Source: an uncultured Acetatifactor sp. (GTDB lineage Bacteria > Bacillota > Clostridia > Lachnospirales > Lachnospiraceae). From it: 64,000 nucleotides of DNA. The first letter of the stretch is position 1, and every line of letters starts with the position of its first letter. The position numbers and the translations under genes are program-made. The stretch covers positions 1-64,000 of the forward strand of contig CAJUIA010000010.1 in NCBI GenBank assembly GCA_910586485.1, read 5' to 3'. This document shows positions 25,765-33,525 of the stretch, in pieces. A model generated the notes under the pieces. That model did not search any database and had not been told where the DNA came from. It saw only the letters and a list, made by a program, of their open reading frames with translations.

Positions 25765-26475
25765 CTATTCCGGCGAAATGTCTGTGCTTTCATTTTCGCG
25801 CATCCGGTATCCGATGCCTACTTCCGTAAAGAGATATTGGGGTCTGGCAGGATTTCGCTCTATTTTGTGGCGCAGATTTGCCATATTGACGCGCAGGATT
25901 TGATTATTGTCATCCGTATAGGGTCCCCAGATGGCATTCATAATGTATTGGTAGCTTAAAATACAGCCGGAATGCTCGGCAAGGAGTGACAGAAGCTGGT
26001 ATTCCACATGAGTCAGATGGACGATTTCTCCGTCTAAGGATACCGTTCCGCTCTCAAGGTCGATGTTCAGTCCGAGGGCATGATAGAATCTGCCGGGAGA
26101 GCAGGTGTATTTATGGCGCAGGCAGGCGCGGATGCGCGCCATGAGCTCAGCCAGGCTGAAAGGCTTGGTTATGTAATCATCAGCTCCCAGATCAAGCGCC
26201 TGCACCTTGTCGTATTCGGTTGTTCTTGCGGAGATGACAATAATGGGGGTGTGATTCCGGCAGCGAAGGCTTTTTAAAACCTCGCAGCCGTCTACGTCGG
26301 GAAGGCCAAGATCAAGAAGGATCACGTCAGGGCAGTCCGATGCAGCAAGACGCAGCCCTTCTTCGCCGGAGTATGCGGGAATCACATGGTAACCGCATTT
26401 GGCCAGGGCGGTTATGATAAATGAGCAGGTATTTTTATCGTCTTCGATCAGCAGCATATTGGTCTTAAGATTCAT
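25765..26475 (-). CDS. OmpR/PhoB-family response regulator (KdpE-like)
   Basis: A 236-aa regulator. The receiver domain has phospho-acceptor Asp55 (VILLDLGLPDVDG), acidic residues EDD (11-13), Ser82 and Lys104 (ITKPF). The C-terminal winged helix includes LTHVEYQLLSLLAEHSG and the VGIGYRM end typical of KdpE. ATG 26475 has GGAAGAGG upstream and overlaps the end of the kinase gene by 11 nt. The similarity suggests control of potassium transport or osmotic response, but no kdpFABC genes are present here. Confidence 0.88.
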   Translation of the reverse strand: MNLKTNMLLIEDDKNTCSFIITALAKCGYHVIPAYSGEEGLRLAASDCPDVILLDLGLPDVDGCEVLKSLRCRNHTPIIVISARTTEYDKVQALDLGADDYITKPFSLAELMARIRACLRHKYTCSPGRFYHALGLNIDLESGTVSLDGEIVHLTHVEYQLLSLLAEHSGCILSYQYIMNAIWGPYTDDNNQILRVNMANLRHKIERNPARPQYLFTEVGIGYRMRENESTDISPE

Positions 26476-27568
26476 GATCCTCTTCCTTTCCCTTTGGCAG
26501 TGTGAAGGTGAATTCCGCGCCGTCTGTGAGGCTGCGGCCGGTGATTGTGCCATGATGGGCGGTGACAATGGTCTGGCAGATCATCAGACCGATTCCCATC
26601 CCCTTGCTTTTGCTGGGACCCGCTTGGGAGTGTGCAGTACCGTCAAACAGATGGGCCAGCATACTTTCGGGGATGCCGTTTCCGTAGTCGCGGACGGTAA
26701 AGGATACGAAATCGGGATGCTCCGAAACGATAAAGTCTATGGGCAGATTTACACCAGAGTGAAGCAGGGCGTTTTCCAGCAGATTTATGATGACCTGTTC
26801 GATCAGAATCGGATCCATGGGAATCATCACGGGTCTTTCGGGGACGGAGGCGCGGATGATACAGTCCTGATGAGCTTTTTCAACCTTTTGCAGGGCCTCC
26901 GCCGCAACCTCATCCACGTATTCCGTCCGGGTATCCAGAGACAATTCCTTTTTGCTGACCCGTGTCACGGTCAAAAGGTTTTCTACCATTTGGCCAAGCC
27001 AGGTGGAGGATTCGTAAATATTGCGCACGATTTCCGTTTTTTCATCATCGGTCAGGGTGTCTTGATTTTCCAGATAAGTAAGACTGTTGCCGATGATGCC
27101 TGTCAGCGGCGTGCGTAGATCATGGGGGATGGCGCGAAGCAGATTTGCCCGCGTTTTTTCTATTTCTGCGGCTTCCAGCTGCTTTTCCGTTACGGAGGTC
27201 ATGGCGGCCTTTTTGGCCAGGCGAAGGATGAAAAGGCTGATCAGCGTCATGACGGAAGCGGCACACAGCGCATCTGCCAAAGCATTCCGCAGGGAGGCGG
27301 GGACACCAAGGCTGGGATAAATAACCTTAAGCTCCAGCCACAGTGCGGAAAAGACGGCACAGGGGACAGTGCACAGCGGGTCGAGAGTATTGCAGGAGAT
27401 CAGAATGACGGACAGGAAAAATATCATGGTGCAGCAAAGCAAAAGATGCCTGAACAGATGAAAACAGACAGAAGTGATGCCTGTTACCACCAACATGCAA
27501 AGGGCTGCCAGCAGGGCACATGACATATGTTTTTGGATTCCGGAGGCGTTTTGCATTTTTCTGAGCAT
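26465..27568 (-). CDS. Sensor histidine kinase (KdpD C-terminal type)
   Basis: A 367-aa kinase with four membrane spans (about 18-118, DUF4118-like), then the dimerisation helix with phospho-acceptor His149 (RAIPHDLRTPLTGIIGN) and an ATPase domain with N box (INLLENALLHS), VRDYGNGIP and GMGIGLMIC. It lacks the large N-terminal KdpD and USP domains. ATG 27568 follows AGGGTG; GTG 27577 is an alternative. It is co-transcribed with the response regulator. Confidence 0.88.
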   Translation of the reverse strand: MLRKMQNASGIQKHMSCALLAALCMLVVTGITSVCFHLFRHLLLCCTMIFFLSVILISCNTLDPLCTVPCAVFSALWLELKVIYPSLGVPASLRNALADALCAASVMTLISLFILRLAKKAAMTSVTEKQLEAAEIEKTRANLLRAIPHDLRTPLTGIIGNSLTYLENQDTLTDDEKTEIVRNIYESSTWLGQMVENLLTVTRVSKKELSLDTRTEYVDEVAAEALQKVEKAHQDCIIRASVPERPVMIPMDPILIEQVIINLLENALLHSGVNLPIDFIVSEHPDFVSFTVRDYGNGIPESMLAHLFDGTAHSQAGPSKSKGMGIGLMICQTIVTAHHGTITGRSLTDGAEFTFTLPKGKEEDHES

Positions 27569-27668
27569 AGAGATCACCCTTAATAAACAAAATAAATAAA
27601 ATATTAAGATGCTGTATTTTACTAATAATATTAATATTTATTTATGTTTTGCACAAGTACCGCCGAAA

Positions 27669-28580
27669 TTATTTTTTTGTTCCAAGCCACCTTCCTGAAG
27701 CCCCGCAAGGCAGCACCAGACCGGTGTCCTTTACGGGCAGGCCGATTTCCGCGGCTTCCACATGCCCCGGAAATCTCGCGGCTACGGCAGCATTCAGCAT
27801 ATAGGACAATACTGCGGGCTGCAGCCCCGTGGTATATGAGTTAATCAGGAAAAACAGAGGGTTTTCGGAAAGCAGCCTGACTGTGGACTCCAGGAATGGC
27901 CAGATGCTTTCTTCTATCTTCCAGATTTCACCCTTTGGTCCCCGCCCATAGGAGGGGGGATCCATAATGATTCCGTCATATTTGCTGCCCCGGCGGATTT
28001 CCCGCTCCACAAATTTTGTGCAGTCGTCTACCAGAAAACGGATGGGGGCATTGCTTAAGCCAGAGGCTGCAGCATTTTCCTTGGCCCAGGTCACCATCCC
28101 CTTTGAGGCGTCCACGTGAGTGACGGCGGCTCCTGACGCGGCCGCTGCCAGAGTTGCCCCGCCGGTATAGGCAAAGAGATTTAATATTCTGGGCTGTACG
28201 GCAGGATTCTGCTTCAGGGCATCCCGGATCAGCCCGGAAAACCAGTTCCAGTTGGCGGCCTGCTCCGGGAAAAGGCCGGTATGCTTGAAGCTGAAGGGTT
28301 TTAAGCGAAAAGTAAGGGGGCGGGCCTGCGCCGGCAGGCCGGGCAGAGGATAGGAAATGCTCCATTCGTCCGGCAGATTAAAAAATTCCCATTCTCCGCC
28401 GCCTTTGGCACTGCGGTGGTAATGAGCGTTTTTTTTGTTCCAGCCCTTATGCTTACGGGGGGTGTTCCATATGACCTGAGGATCCGGCCTTACCAGAATA
28501 TAATTTCCCCATCTCTCCAGCTTTTCGCCGCCGGAGGCATCCAACACTTCATAATCCTTCCAGTGATCTGCAATCCACAT
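27669..28580 (-). CDS. RlmI/RlmK-like class I SAM-dependent RNA methyltransferase
   Basis: A 303-aa methyltransferase. The SAM-binding motif is NLFAYTGGATLAAA, followed by HVDASKGMVTWAKEN and the catalytic segment IIMDPPSYGRG. The family methylates 23S rRNA bases or other RNA; the exact target is not deducible. The N-terminal 100 residues (WGNYILVRPDPQVIW) are the substrate-recognition part. It is the last host gene before the prophage and reads away from it. Confidence 0.82.
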   Translation of the reverse strand: MWIADHWKDYEVLDASGGEKLERWGNYILVRPDPQVIWNTPRKHKGWNKKNAHYHRSAKGGGEWEFFNLPDEWSISYPLPGLPAQARPLTFRLKPFSFKHTGLFPEQAANWNWFSGLIRDALKQNPAVQPRILNLFAYTGGATLAAAASGAAVTHVDASKGMVTWAKENAAASGLSNAPIRFLVDDCTKFVEREIRRGSKYDGIIMDPPSYGRGPKGEIWKIEESIWPFLESTVRLLSENPLFFLINSYTTGLQPAVLSYMLNAAVAARFPGHVEAAEIGLPVKDTGLVLPCGASGRWLGTKK

Positions 28581-28644
28581 GCGTTTCGTTTCCCTTCTTG
28601 GTAGTTTCTATATATATTATAGAAAAAGTTTGGGCGGCTGTAAA

Positions 28645-28782
28645 GTGTGAGAAGAACTTCTAAAGACGTCCCATCATAGGATGGGACGCCAAGAAGTTCT
28701 ACGGCGCAAGGAAGCGCCTACTCACACTGAAGAACGCAAAACCAGCGTTCTTCATAAATTGTTTGTGCCGACAAAGTCGGCA
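28645..28782 (+). other. Branched inverted-repeat cluster (possible structured RNA or palindromic repeat)
   Basis: An outer stem GTGTGAG (28645-28651)/CTCACAC (28721-28727) encloses three arms: AGAACTTCT (28653-28661)/AGAAGTTCT (28692-28700), which contains CGTCCCATC (28667-28675)/GATGGGACG (28680-28688), and GGCGC (28703-28707)/GCGCC (28714-28718). Outside it follow TGAAGAACGC (28728-28737)/GCGTTCTTCA (28745-28754) and TGCCGAC (28766-28772)/GTCGGCA (28776-28782). All stems are perfect. There are no direct repeats, so it is not CRISPR, and it is not a tRNA. Confidence 0.6.
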
Positions 28783-28818
28783 TGACGGGAAGGAAATATG
28801 CAAAGGTGTTTACCGATA

Positions 28819-28846
28819 TTTACAGTAGTGCAAATATAATTAAAAT
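28819..28846 (+). promoter_or_regulatory. Candidate phage early promoter
   Basis: TTTACA (28819-28824), a 16-bp spacer and TAAAAT (28841-28846). It is the only plausible promoter ahead of the first phage genes, but two terminators lie between it and them. Confidence 0.35.
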
Positions 28847-28861
28847 ATTTGCTAAGTTTTA

Positions 28862-28913
28862 AAATTAAATGCGAAAAGAGTTAAACAAACTCTATCGCAT
28901 TTAATTTTTTATA
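28862..28913 (+). terminator. Terminator 1 upstream of the phage early genes
   Basis: AAATTAAATGCGA (28862-28874) pairs perfectly with TCGCATTTAATTT (28895-28907), with an inner AGAG/CTCT stem and a T-run. The A-rich 5' side could make it bidirectional. Confidence 0.8.
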
Positions 28914-28938
28914 TAAGAATATATGTAAAAATGTAAAG

Positions 28939-28978
28939 TGCGTATGAGTTTTTCGGAACTCATACGCATTATTTTTTT
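28939..28978 (+). terminator. Terminator 2 upstream of the phage early genes
   Basis: TGCGTATGAGTT (28939-28950) pairs perfectly with AACTCATACGCA (28957-28968) around TTTCGG, followed by TTATTTTTTT. It is only 30 bp before the first phage start codon. Confidence 0.85.
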
Positions 28979-29007
28979 ACTCAAATTCACAGAAAGGGGC
29001 GAAGAAA

Positions 29008-29211
29008 GTGGCAAGAAAGTATAAACGGATTGTATTTGCGGATAGGCAGCAGATCGAAGCAATGTATAACAGCGGAATGAACGAAAAGGCGATAGCGGCA
29101 GCAGTCGGCGTTCATATCGCAACTATTTACAGAGAATTGAAGCGGGGAAAGACAATAGTTGCGGATAGTGTGAGATATAGCGCAGACACAGCGCAGAGGG
29201 CGATCGGATAA
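29008..29211 (+). CDS. Small helix-turn-helix protein, IS30-transposase-like HTH
   Basis: A 67-aa basic protein with a clear HTH (ADRQQIEAMYNSGMNEKAIA, then GVHIATIYRELKRG), similar to the HTH_38 domain at the N-terminus of IS30 transposases, but without a catalytic domain. It is probably a phage transcription factor. Start GTG 29008 with AAAGGGG upstream. As the first gene after two terminators it may control early expression. Confidence 0.7.
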   Translation: MARKYKRIVFADRQQIEAMYNSGMNEKAIAAAVGVHIATIYRELKRGKTIVADSVRYSADTAQRAIG

Positions 29212-29221
29212 GGGGGACACA

Positions 29222-29434
29222 ATGAGGATATACGAAGAACTGACAGAAAGCCCCGAAACGCTGGGCACATTTTTAAAAAGTCTTCCGGTTTTAGATGCGC
29301 CGTGGGACACAGCTTTTCAGAAAACATTTTGCGGAGAGTGTAAAGAAGAAAGCTGCGACAACTGCCCAAACGGAAAATATAGAAACAATCCAGAATGGTG
29401 GCTGAAGCTGAAAGCAGAGAGGGGCAGAAAATGA
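29222..29434 (+). CDS. Small Cys-rich phage protein
   Basis: A 70-aa protein of unknown function. The centre has four clustered cysteines (CGECKEESCDNCPNG), suggesting a metal-binding knuckle, and the end is basic (WWLKLKAERGRK). Its stop overlaps the next start (ATGA). Similar CxNCP motifs occur in the small gene at 42347. Confidence 0.6.
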   Translation: MRIYEELTESPETLGTFLKSLPVLDAPWDTAFQKTFCGECKEESCDNCPNGKYRNNPEWWLKLKAERGRK

Positions 29435-29820
29435 AAACGGTGGAATTTGAAAAAGTAAAAGCGGGGGATTTAGTAGAAGTACCGCGGACACAATTTGCAC
29501 CAATGCGGCGGGGCTGGAATGGCTGGTTATTCAGTGAAGCGGTAGTTATTCAAAAAGGCATATCGCCAAAGAACAAAAGAAAAGTGATAAAGGTTGAAAT
29601 GCGGACACCAAAAAGTAGAAATGACTACGGGACAATGGAAAAGACGTTTTATGCGGAATATGTATTTCAAACACGGAGTATCGAAACAGCAAGACGTTTC
29701 ATGCAGGAAGACGGCGTAAACAGTAAAGAAGAATTTTATGAGTATATAAAGCAAGACGACGTTTGCGGCTGTGACTGGATCAAATTTCTTGTAGACAAAG
29801 GATTTTTATTTCAAAGCTGA
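29431..29820 (+). CDS. Hypothetical phage protein
   Basis: A 129-aa protein that I do not recognise. It begins MKTVEFEKVKAGDLVEVPRTQ, which suggests a small beta-barrel (SH3-like) fold, and has a basic middle part. ATG 29431 overlaps the previous stop; the longer frame from 29395 would overlap it by 40 nt and is less likely. Confidence 0.6.
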   Translation: MKTVEFEKVKAGDLVEVPRTQFAPMRRGWNGWLFSEAVVIQKGISPKNKRKVIKVEMRTPKSRNDYGTMEKTFYAEYVFQTRSIETARRFMQEDGVNSKEEFYEYIKQDDVCGCDWIKFLVDKGFLFQS

Positions 29821-29831
29821 AAATAGCCGAA

Positions 29832-30091
29832 ACGGGGCAGCAGTCCCCGTCTTGCAAGGTCGGCAACCTTGCGACTGACGAAGGCAAGCCAACAGCCGGA
29901 GTACAGGGCATTGTGGAAAAATGGCAGCGGACGCGCCATGCTAGAGAGCGCGCAGACGGTCAACAGGTTTTCGGTAGCTTTTTAATGTGAAAAGCCACAA
30001 CACAATGCACACGCCGGAAAGCGGGGTGGCAGGGCATGAAAGCGAGATCGCCACCTAGATAGCATGAGGACACAGACGACACGAAAGGACA
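29832..30091 (+). other. Gene-free leader with several hairpins
   Basis: Between 29821 and the methyltransferase start there is no gene. ACGGGG (29832-29837) pairs with CCCCGT (29845-29850), and GCAAGGT (29854-29860) with ACCTTGC (29866-29872). GCCAC/GTGGC bracket a later stretch (about 29994-30030). CACAGACGACAC, found at two other non-coding sites in the phage, is at 30071-30082. It may be a structured leader or a small RNA; no known family is recognised. Confidence 0.4.
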
Positions 30092-30122
30092 ATGAAAAAT
30101 GAAAAAGGACGCTGGACTTTTC

Positions 30123-30130
30123 GGGGGGGG
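30123..30130 (+). repeat. G8 tract at the 5' end of the C5 methyltransferase gene
   Basis: Eight consecutive Gs lie between two overlapping ATGs (30092 and 30099, in different frames) and the family-typical start at 30141. A change of one G switches which upstream ATG is in frame with the enzyme. Confidence 0.7.
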
Positions 30131-30140
30131 TATTCCCGAA

Positions 30141-31112
30141 ATGGTAAAAATACTTGAATTATTCGGCGGGATCGGATCGCCGCGCTGCGCCTTGCGGAAT
30201 ATAGGAATACCAGTAAAAAGCATTGACTATGTAGAAATCGACGAAAAGGCGGTTAGATCATACAATGCGATTTTCAAAGATGAATTGCAGAATAAAACGC
30301 AGTCGGTCGTGGGCTGGAATTTAAAACCGGATATTCTTATACACGGCAGCCCGTGCCAAGATTTTTCAATCGCAGGGCATCAAGGGAAAGCGACGGCAGC
30401 AGGCGGCAGGATAAACAGAGGAAAAGGCGCAGACAAGGGAAGCGGGACACGTTCAAGCCTTATGTGGGAAACAATTCACATTATAGAGCAAATGGGAGTA
30501 TGGAAGCCGCGTGTTGTAATATGGGAAAACGTCAAAAACGTGTTATCGCGGCACATGATAGCAAATTTTAATAAATACATAGAGGAAATGACGCGGCTGG
30601 GGTATACAAACAGCTACGCCATACTGGACGCAAGGGACTTCGGACTTCCGCAGGCGCGGCAGCGCGTATTCACAATTTCAATACTGGGGAATGAGAAATT
30701 TAATTTTGATGATCTGATAAAGTCCCCCATGCGGAATATAAAAGAATTTCTTCTGCCGGACGCGCCGGAAGTATACGACGTTACCCAGCCGAGCGTGTAC
30801 AGCGCAATCGGCAAAAAGGGAGTAGTGCGGCGGGCAAATATTATAAAAGACTATGCCTATACAATCACAACCAGACAGGACAGAACGCCAACACAGGTTA
30901 TAGACTGCGGCGGCGGTCGGTATAGGTATTTGACGGAAAGAGAGTGCTGGAGATTACAGGGCTACACGGACGCAGATTTTGACGCAGCGGCAGCGGTACA
31001 GGAGAAAAACGGGCGTTACACAATGCCGCTATACTGGCAGGCGGGAAACAGTATTGCAGTACCGATTTTTGAAAGCATATTCAGAAAAATAATTTTAGGT
31101 GAAACAGAATGA
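30141..31112 (+). CDS. DNA (cytosine-5) methyltransferase, phage
   Basis: A 323-aa C5 methyltransferase with motif I ILELFGGIGSPRCALRN, the catalytic Cys72 in GSPCQDFS, ENVKNVLS, QARQRVFTIS and GNSIAVPIFE. It methylates cytosines in an unknown site, probably to protect phage DNA from host restriction. The start is uncertain: ATG 30141 gives the normal family N-terminus. ATG 30099 is in frame and adds 14 residues across a G8 tract (30123-30130). ATG 30092, nearer a ribosome site, is out of frame unless the tract has seven Gs. It overlaps the next gene by 4 nt. Confidence 0.92.
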   Translation: MVKILELFGGIGSPRCALRNIGIPVKSIDYVEIDEKAVRSYNAIFKDELQNKTQSVVGWNLKPDILIHGSPCQDFSIAGHQGKATAAGGRINRGKGADKGSGTRSSLMWETIHIIEQMGVWKPRVVIWENVKNVLSRHMIANFNKYIEEMTRLGYTNSYAILDARDFGLPQARQRVFTISILGNEKFNFDDLIKSPMRNIKEFLLPDAPEVYDVTQPSVYSAIGKKGVVRRANIIKDYAYTITTRQDRTPTQVIDCGGGRYRYLTERECWRLQGYTDADFDAAAAVQEKNGRYTMPLYWQAGNSIAVPIFESIFRKIILGETE

Positions 31113-32014
31113 GAGTGGCACTAATCAATGTTGACGGTCACAATTTCCCTTCGCTGCCGCTGATGAAAATATCAGCATGGCACAAGAAACAGGGCGACAG
31201 CGTGGGGTGGTACGATCCACTGACAGCATGGCAGCAGCCGCCAGATCGGGTGTATATGAGTAAAGTTTTTACATTTACACCGGACTACCCACACCCAGTA
31301 AATGCAGCAGAGATTATAAAAGGCGGCACAGGCTACAACTACCCAAACGGGAAGCCGGATTTACTGCCGGAAATAGAACACATATACCCCGATTACAGTT
31401 TATTTCCGGCATTGTGCAAAGATACCGCATACGGATTTTTAACGCGGGGCTGCCCGCGCGGGTGTGATTTTTGCATAGTAGAAAGCAAAGAGGGGCGGCA
31501 AAGCCGGAAAGTTGCTGATCTTTCGGAGTTTTGGAACGGTCAAAAGAATATTGTATTGCTTGATCCGAACTTTTTCGCCTGCAGGGAATGGAAAGAACTT
31601 GCGGGGCAGCTTATAGACAGTAAGGCGTGGGTGGATTTTTCGCAGGGGTGCGATATTCGCATAATGACAGAAGAAAAGATCAGCTATTTACAGCAAATGA
31701 AAATAAAGCAAATTCACTTTGCATGGGATAGATACGAGGATAAAGAAATTATAATACCAAAATTTGAAGAATTTAAACGACTGACAGGCTGGGACTACCG
31801 GAAAATGGGCGTTTACATTCTGACAAACTTTAATACAACGATCGAACAGGATTTAGAACGAATTTATATACTGCGGGATTTAAGGCATTCCCCATATGTA
31901 ATGATTTTCAATAAACAGGAAGTACCAAAAGGACACACGCTGCGCCGTATGCAGCGGTGGACAAATTCACGGATCGCTTTTAATGCGGTAAAGAATTTTG
32001 AAGATTTTAGATAG
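31109..32014 (+). CDS. Phage radical SAM protein
   Basis: A 301-aa protein with the [4Fe-4S] motif CPRGCDFC (Cys115, 119, 122; CxxxCxxC) after an N-terminal domain (MRVALINVDGHNFPSLPLMKISAWHKKQGD), which resembles the cobalamin-binding-like fold of some radical SAM enzymes. The rest fits half of a TIM barrel. Such proteins occur in Firmicutes phages, but I know of no proven substrate. It is coupled (ATGA) to the C5 methyltransferase and followed by another methyltransferase, so a role in DNA base modification is possible (inference). Confidence 0.82.
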   Translation: MRVALINVDGHNFPSLPLMKISAWHKKQGDSVGWYDPLTAWQQPPDRVYMSKVFTFTPDYPHPVNAAEIIKGGTGYNYPNGKPDLLPEIEHIYPDYSLFPALCKDTAYGFLTRGCPRGCDFCIVESKEGRQSRKVADLSEFWNGQKNIVLLDPNFFACREWKELAGQLIDSKAWVDFSQGCDIRIMTEEKISYLQQMKIKQIHFAWDRYEDKEIIIPKFEEFKRLTGWDYRKMGVYILTNFNTTIEQDLERIYILRDLRHSPYVMIFNKQEVPKGHTLRRMQRWTNSRIAFNAVKNFEDFR

Positions 32015-32027
32015 GCAGGGACAAACA

Positions 32028-32768
32028 ATGCTTGAATACGGCTATTACAACATGGATTGTATGCAGGGAATGAAAGATTTCCCCGACGGATATTTTGATC
32101 TTGCAATCGTCGATCCCCCGTACGGGATAAAGGAAAACGGAAAAAAGAACGGTACACGGTCAAAGCTGGCAACGTCGAAAGCGTATACACCGTTTGCGGG
32201 CGGCGACGTAAAGCCGCCGGACAAAGCATATTTTCGGGAATTATTCAGAGTTAGCAAAAATCAGATCATTTTCGGCGCAAACCACTTTATTTCAAAAATA
32301 CCGTATGACAGCCCGTGCTGGATTGTGTGGGACAAGAACAACGGAAACAGTGATTTTGCAGACTGCGAACTGGCGTGGACTTCGTTTAAAACCGCCGTCC
32401 GCAGATACAAATATACATGGCACGGCATGATCCAAGAGAACATGAAAGAAAAAGAGTACCGCATACACCCGACACAGAAGCCCGTGGCATTGTATGAATG
32501 GATATTGATAAATTTTGCGGCAGCAGGCGACACGATTTTAGACACACATGTGGGATCGGCTTCTTCACTGATAGCTTGCCGGAATACAGGGCATAAATTC
32601 GTGGGCTTCGAGTTAAGCGAACATTATTTCAAATTATCACAGGAAAGATACAGACAGGAAACCGCACAAATGCAACTGATCGACTTTATGGGGGGGGTAG
32701 CGGCAAAACTGCGGAAACTTGTTGATTACATAGAGGGCGGCACATGGAAGACGAATACAAGGAAATAG
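32028..32768 (+). CDS. DNA N6-adenine or N4-cytosine methyltransferase A (DPPY type)
   Basis: A 246-aa beta-class methyltransferase. The catalytic DPPYGI (29-34) comes before the SAM-binding segment GDTILDTHVGSASSLIACRNTGHKFVGFE. The HPTQKPVALYEW motif is typical. A G8 tract (32690-32697) lies just after the conserved domain; in the present frame the chain continues for about 24 residues (VAAKLRKLVDYIEGG...), while loss of one G gives an immediate stop. It is a paralogue of the gene at 36258 and overlaps the next gene. Confidence 0.9.
   Translation: MLEYGYYNMDCMQGMKDFPDGYFDLAIVDPPYGIKENGKKNGTRSKLATSKAYTPFAGGDVKPPDKAYFRELFRVSKNQIIFGANHFISKIPYDSPCWIVWDKNNGNSDFADCELAWTSFKTAVRRYKYTWHGMIQENMKEKEYRIHPTQKPVALYEWILINFAAAGDTILDTHVGSASSLIACRNTGHKFVGFELSEHYFKLSQERYRQETAQMQLIDFMGGVAAKLRKLVDYIEGGTWKTNTRK
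32690..32697 (+). repeat. G8 tract in methyltransferase A
   Basis: Eight Gs near the 3' end of the gene. With 8 the frame continues to 32768; with 7 it stops at once (TAG); with 9 it ends after about ten residues. Confidence 0.7.
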
Positions 32769-33028
32769 TTAGAAAATTTAATGAAATATACAATCCTTTG
32801 CGAAAAAGATATAATCTGCGGTCGCATATTCACTCTAGCATTTATGAGAGTGAAGACGATCTGATCGAAATATGGGAGTACAACGGAGAGACGCGCGGGA
32901 AGTGCATTGTAAGAGAAAAAGAAACGGAAATAATAGATTGCTATAAAAGAGCGATCGACGAATTGAAAAATTATAAGCAGGAAAGAGAGGAAAAAGAGCA
33001 TGGGAGAAGTGCAGCTATGGCAGGCTGA
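32744..33028 (+). CDS. Hypothetical phage protein
   Basis: A 94-aa charged protein (MEDEYKEIVRKFNEIYNPLRKRY...), probably helical. It overlaps the end of methyltransferase A and the start of the next gene. A GAGGGCGG ribosome site lies upstream. No function is recognised. Confidence 0.55.
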   Translation: MEDEYKEIVRKFNEIYNPLRKRYNLRSHIHSSIYESEDDLIEIWEYNGETRGKCIVREKETEIIDCYKRAIDELKNYKQEREEKEHGRSAAMAG

Positions 33029-33518
33029 AGATTTAGGTACGGACAAAGAGACTCTGGAAAAAGTGCTTCGCATTTTCAGAAGCGACGGCGTACAGGGAAT
33101 AGAGAGCCAGCAGGCGTTAAACAGGTATATTCAGAAATTAGATGATAACTGTATTCGGGAAATGAACTGGATAGACGCGGAAGCCACATTGCAAATGCTT
33201 GTAGATTGCTACGGGGTAACAGTAGCATTTCAAAAGTATGTGAAGGCAGAGGGATTTATAAAGCAGGAAAAAGTGGATAGTTTGGGCTGGATCAGTCCAG
33301 AAGCATACAGGGAAGTGGTCGGCAAGTATGAGGAACGCGCGAAAAAGTTAGAGGAACAAAAAGACCGGATTTTGTCAGACTATACCCGCGCCGCGCAAAT
33401 GGCAGAGGACGCGGAAGAAAAGATATTCTCTTTACAGGACGAACTGGCGCACTGTAAAGCGGATTTATACGACTTTTACGCAAAGGCGGGCAAGCTGCCG
33501 GACTATGAAAGGAGATAA
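33000..33518 (+). CDS. Hypothetical phage protein with C-terminal coiled coil
   Basis: A 172-aa protein of unknown function. The N-terminal half is helical (DKETLEKVLRIFRSDG). Residues about 95-160 (YEERAKKLEEQKDRILSDYT...AEEKIFSLQDELAHCKADL) look like a coiled coil. The start overlaps the previous gene by 29 nt and the stop is 8 nt before the next start. Confidence 0.55.
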   Translation: MGEVQLWQAEDLGTDKETLEKVLRIFRSDGVQGIESQQALNRYIQKLDDNCIREMNWIDAEATLQMLVDCYGVTVAFQKYVKAEGFIKQEKVDSLGWISPEAYREVVGKYEERAKKLEEQKDRILSDYTRAAQMAEDAEEKIFSLQDELAHCKADLYDFYAKAGKLPDYERR

Positions 33519-33525
33519 AGGAAAA

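Noticed and set aside
28645..28782. CRISPR array or tRNA at the inverted-repeat cluster
   Set aside because: There are no evenly spaced direct repeats, and the stems do not fit a tRNA cloverleaf with TPsiC and anticodon arms.
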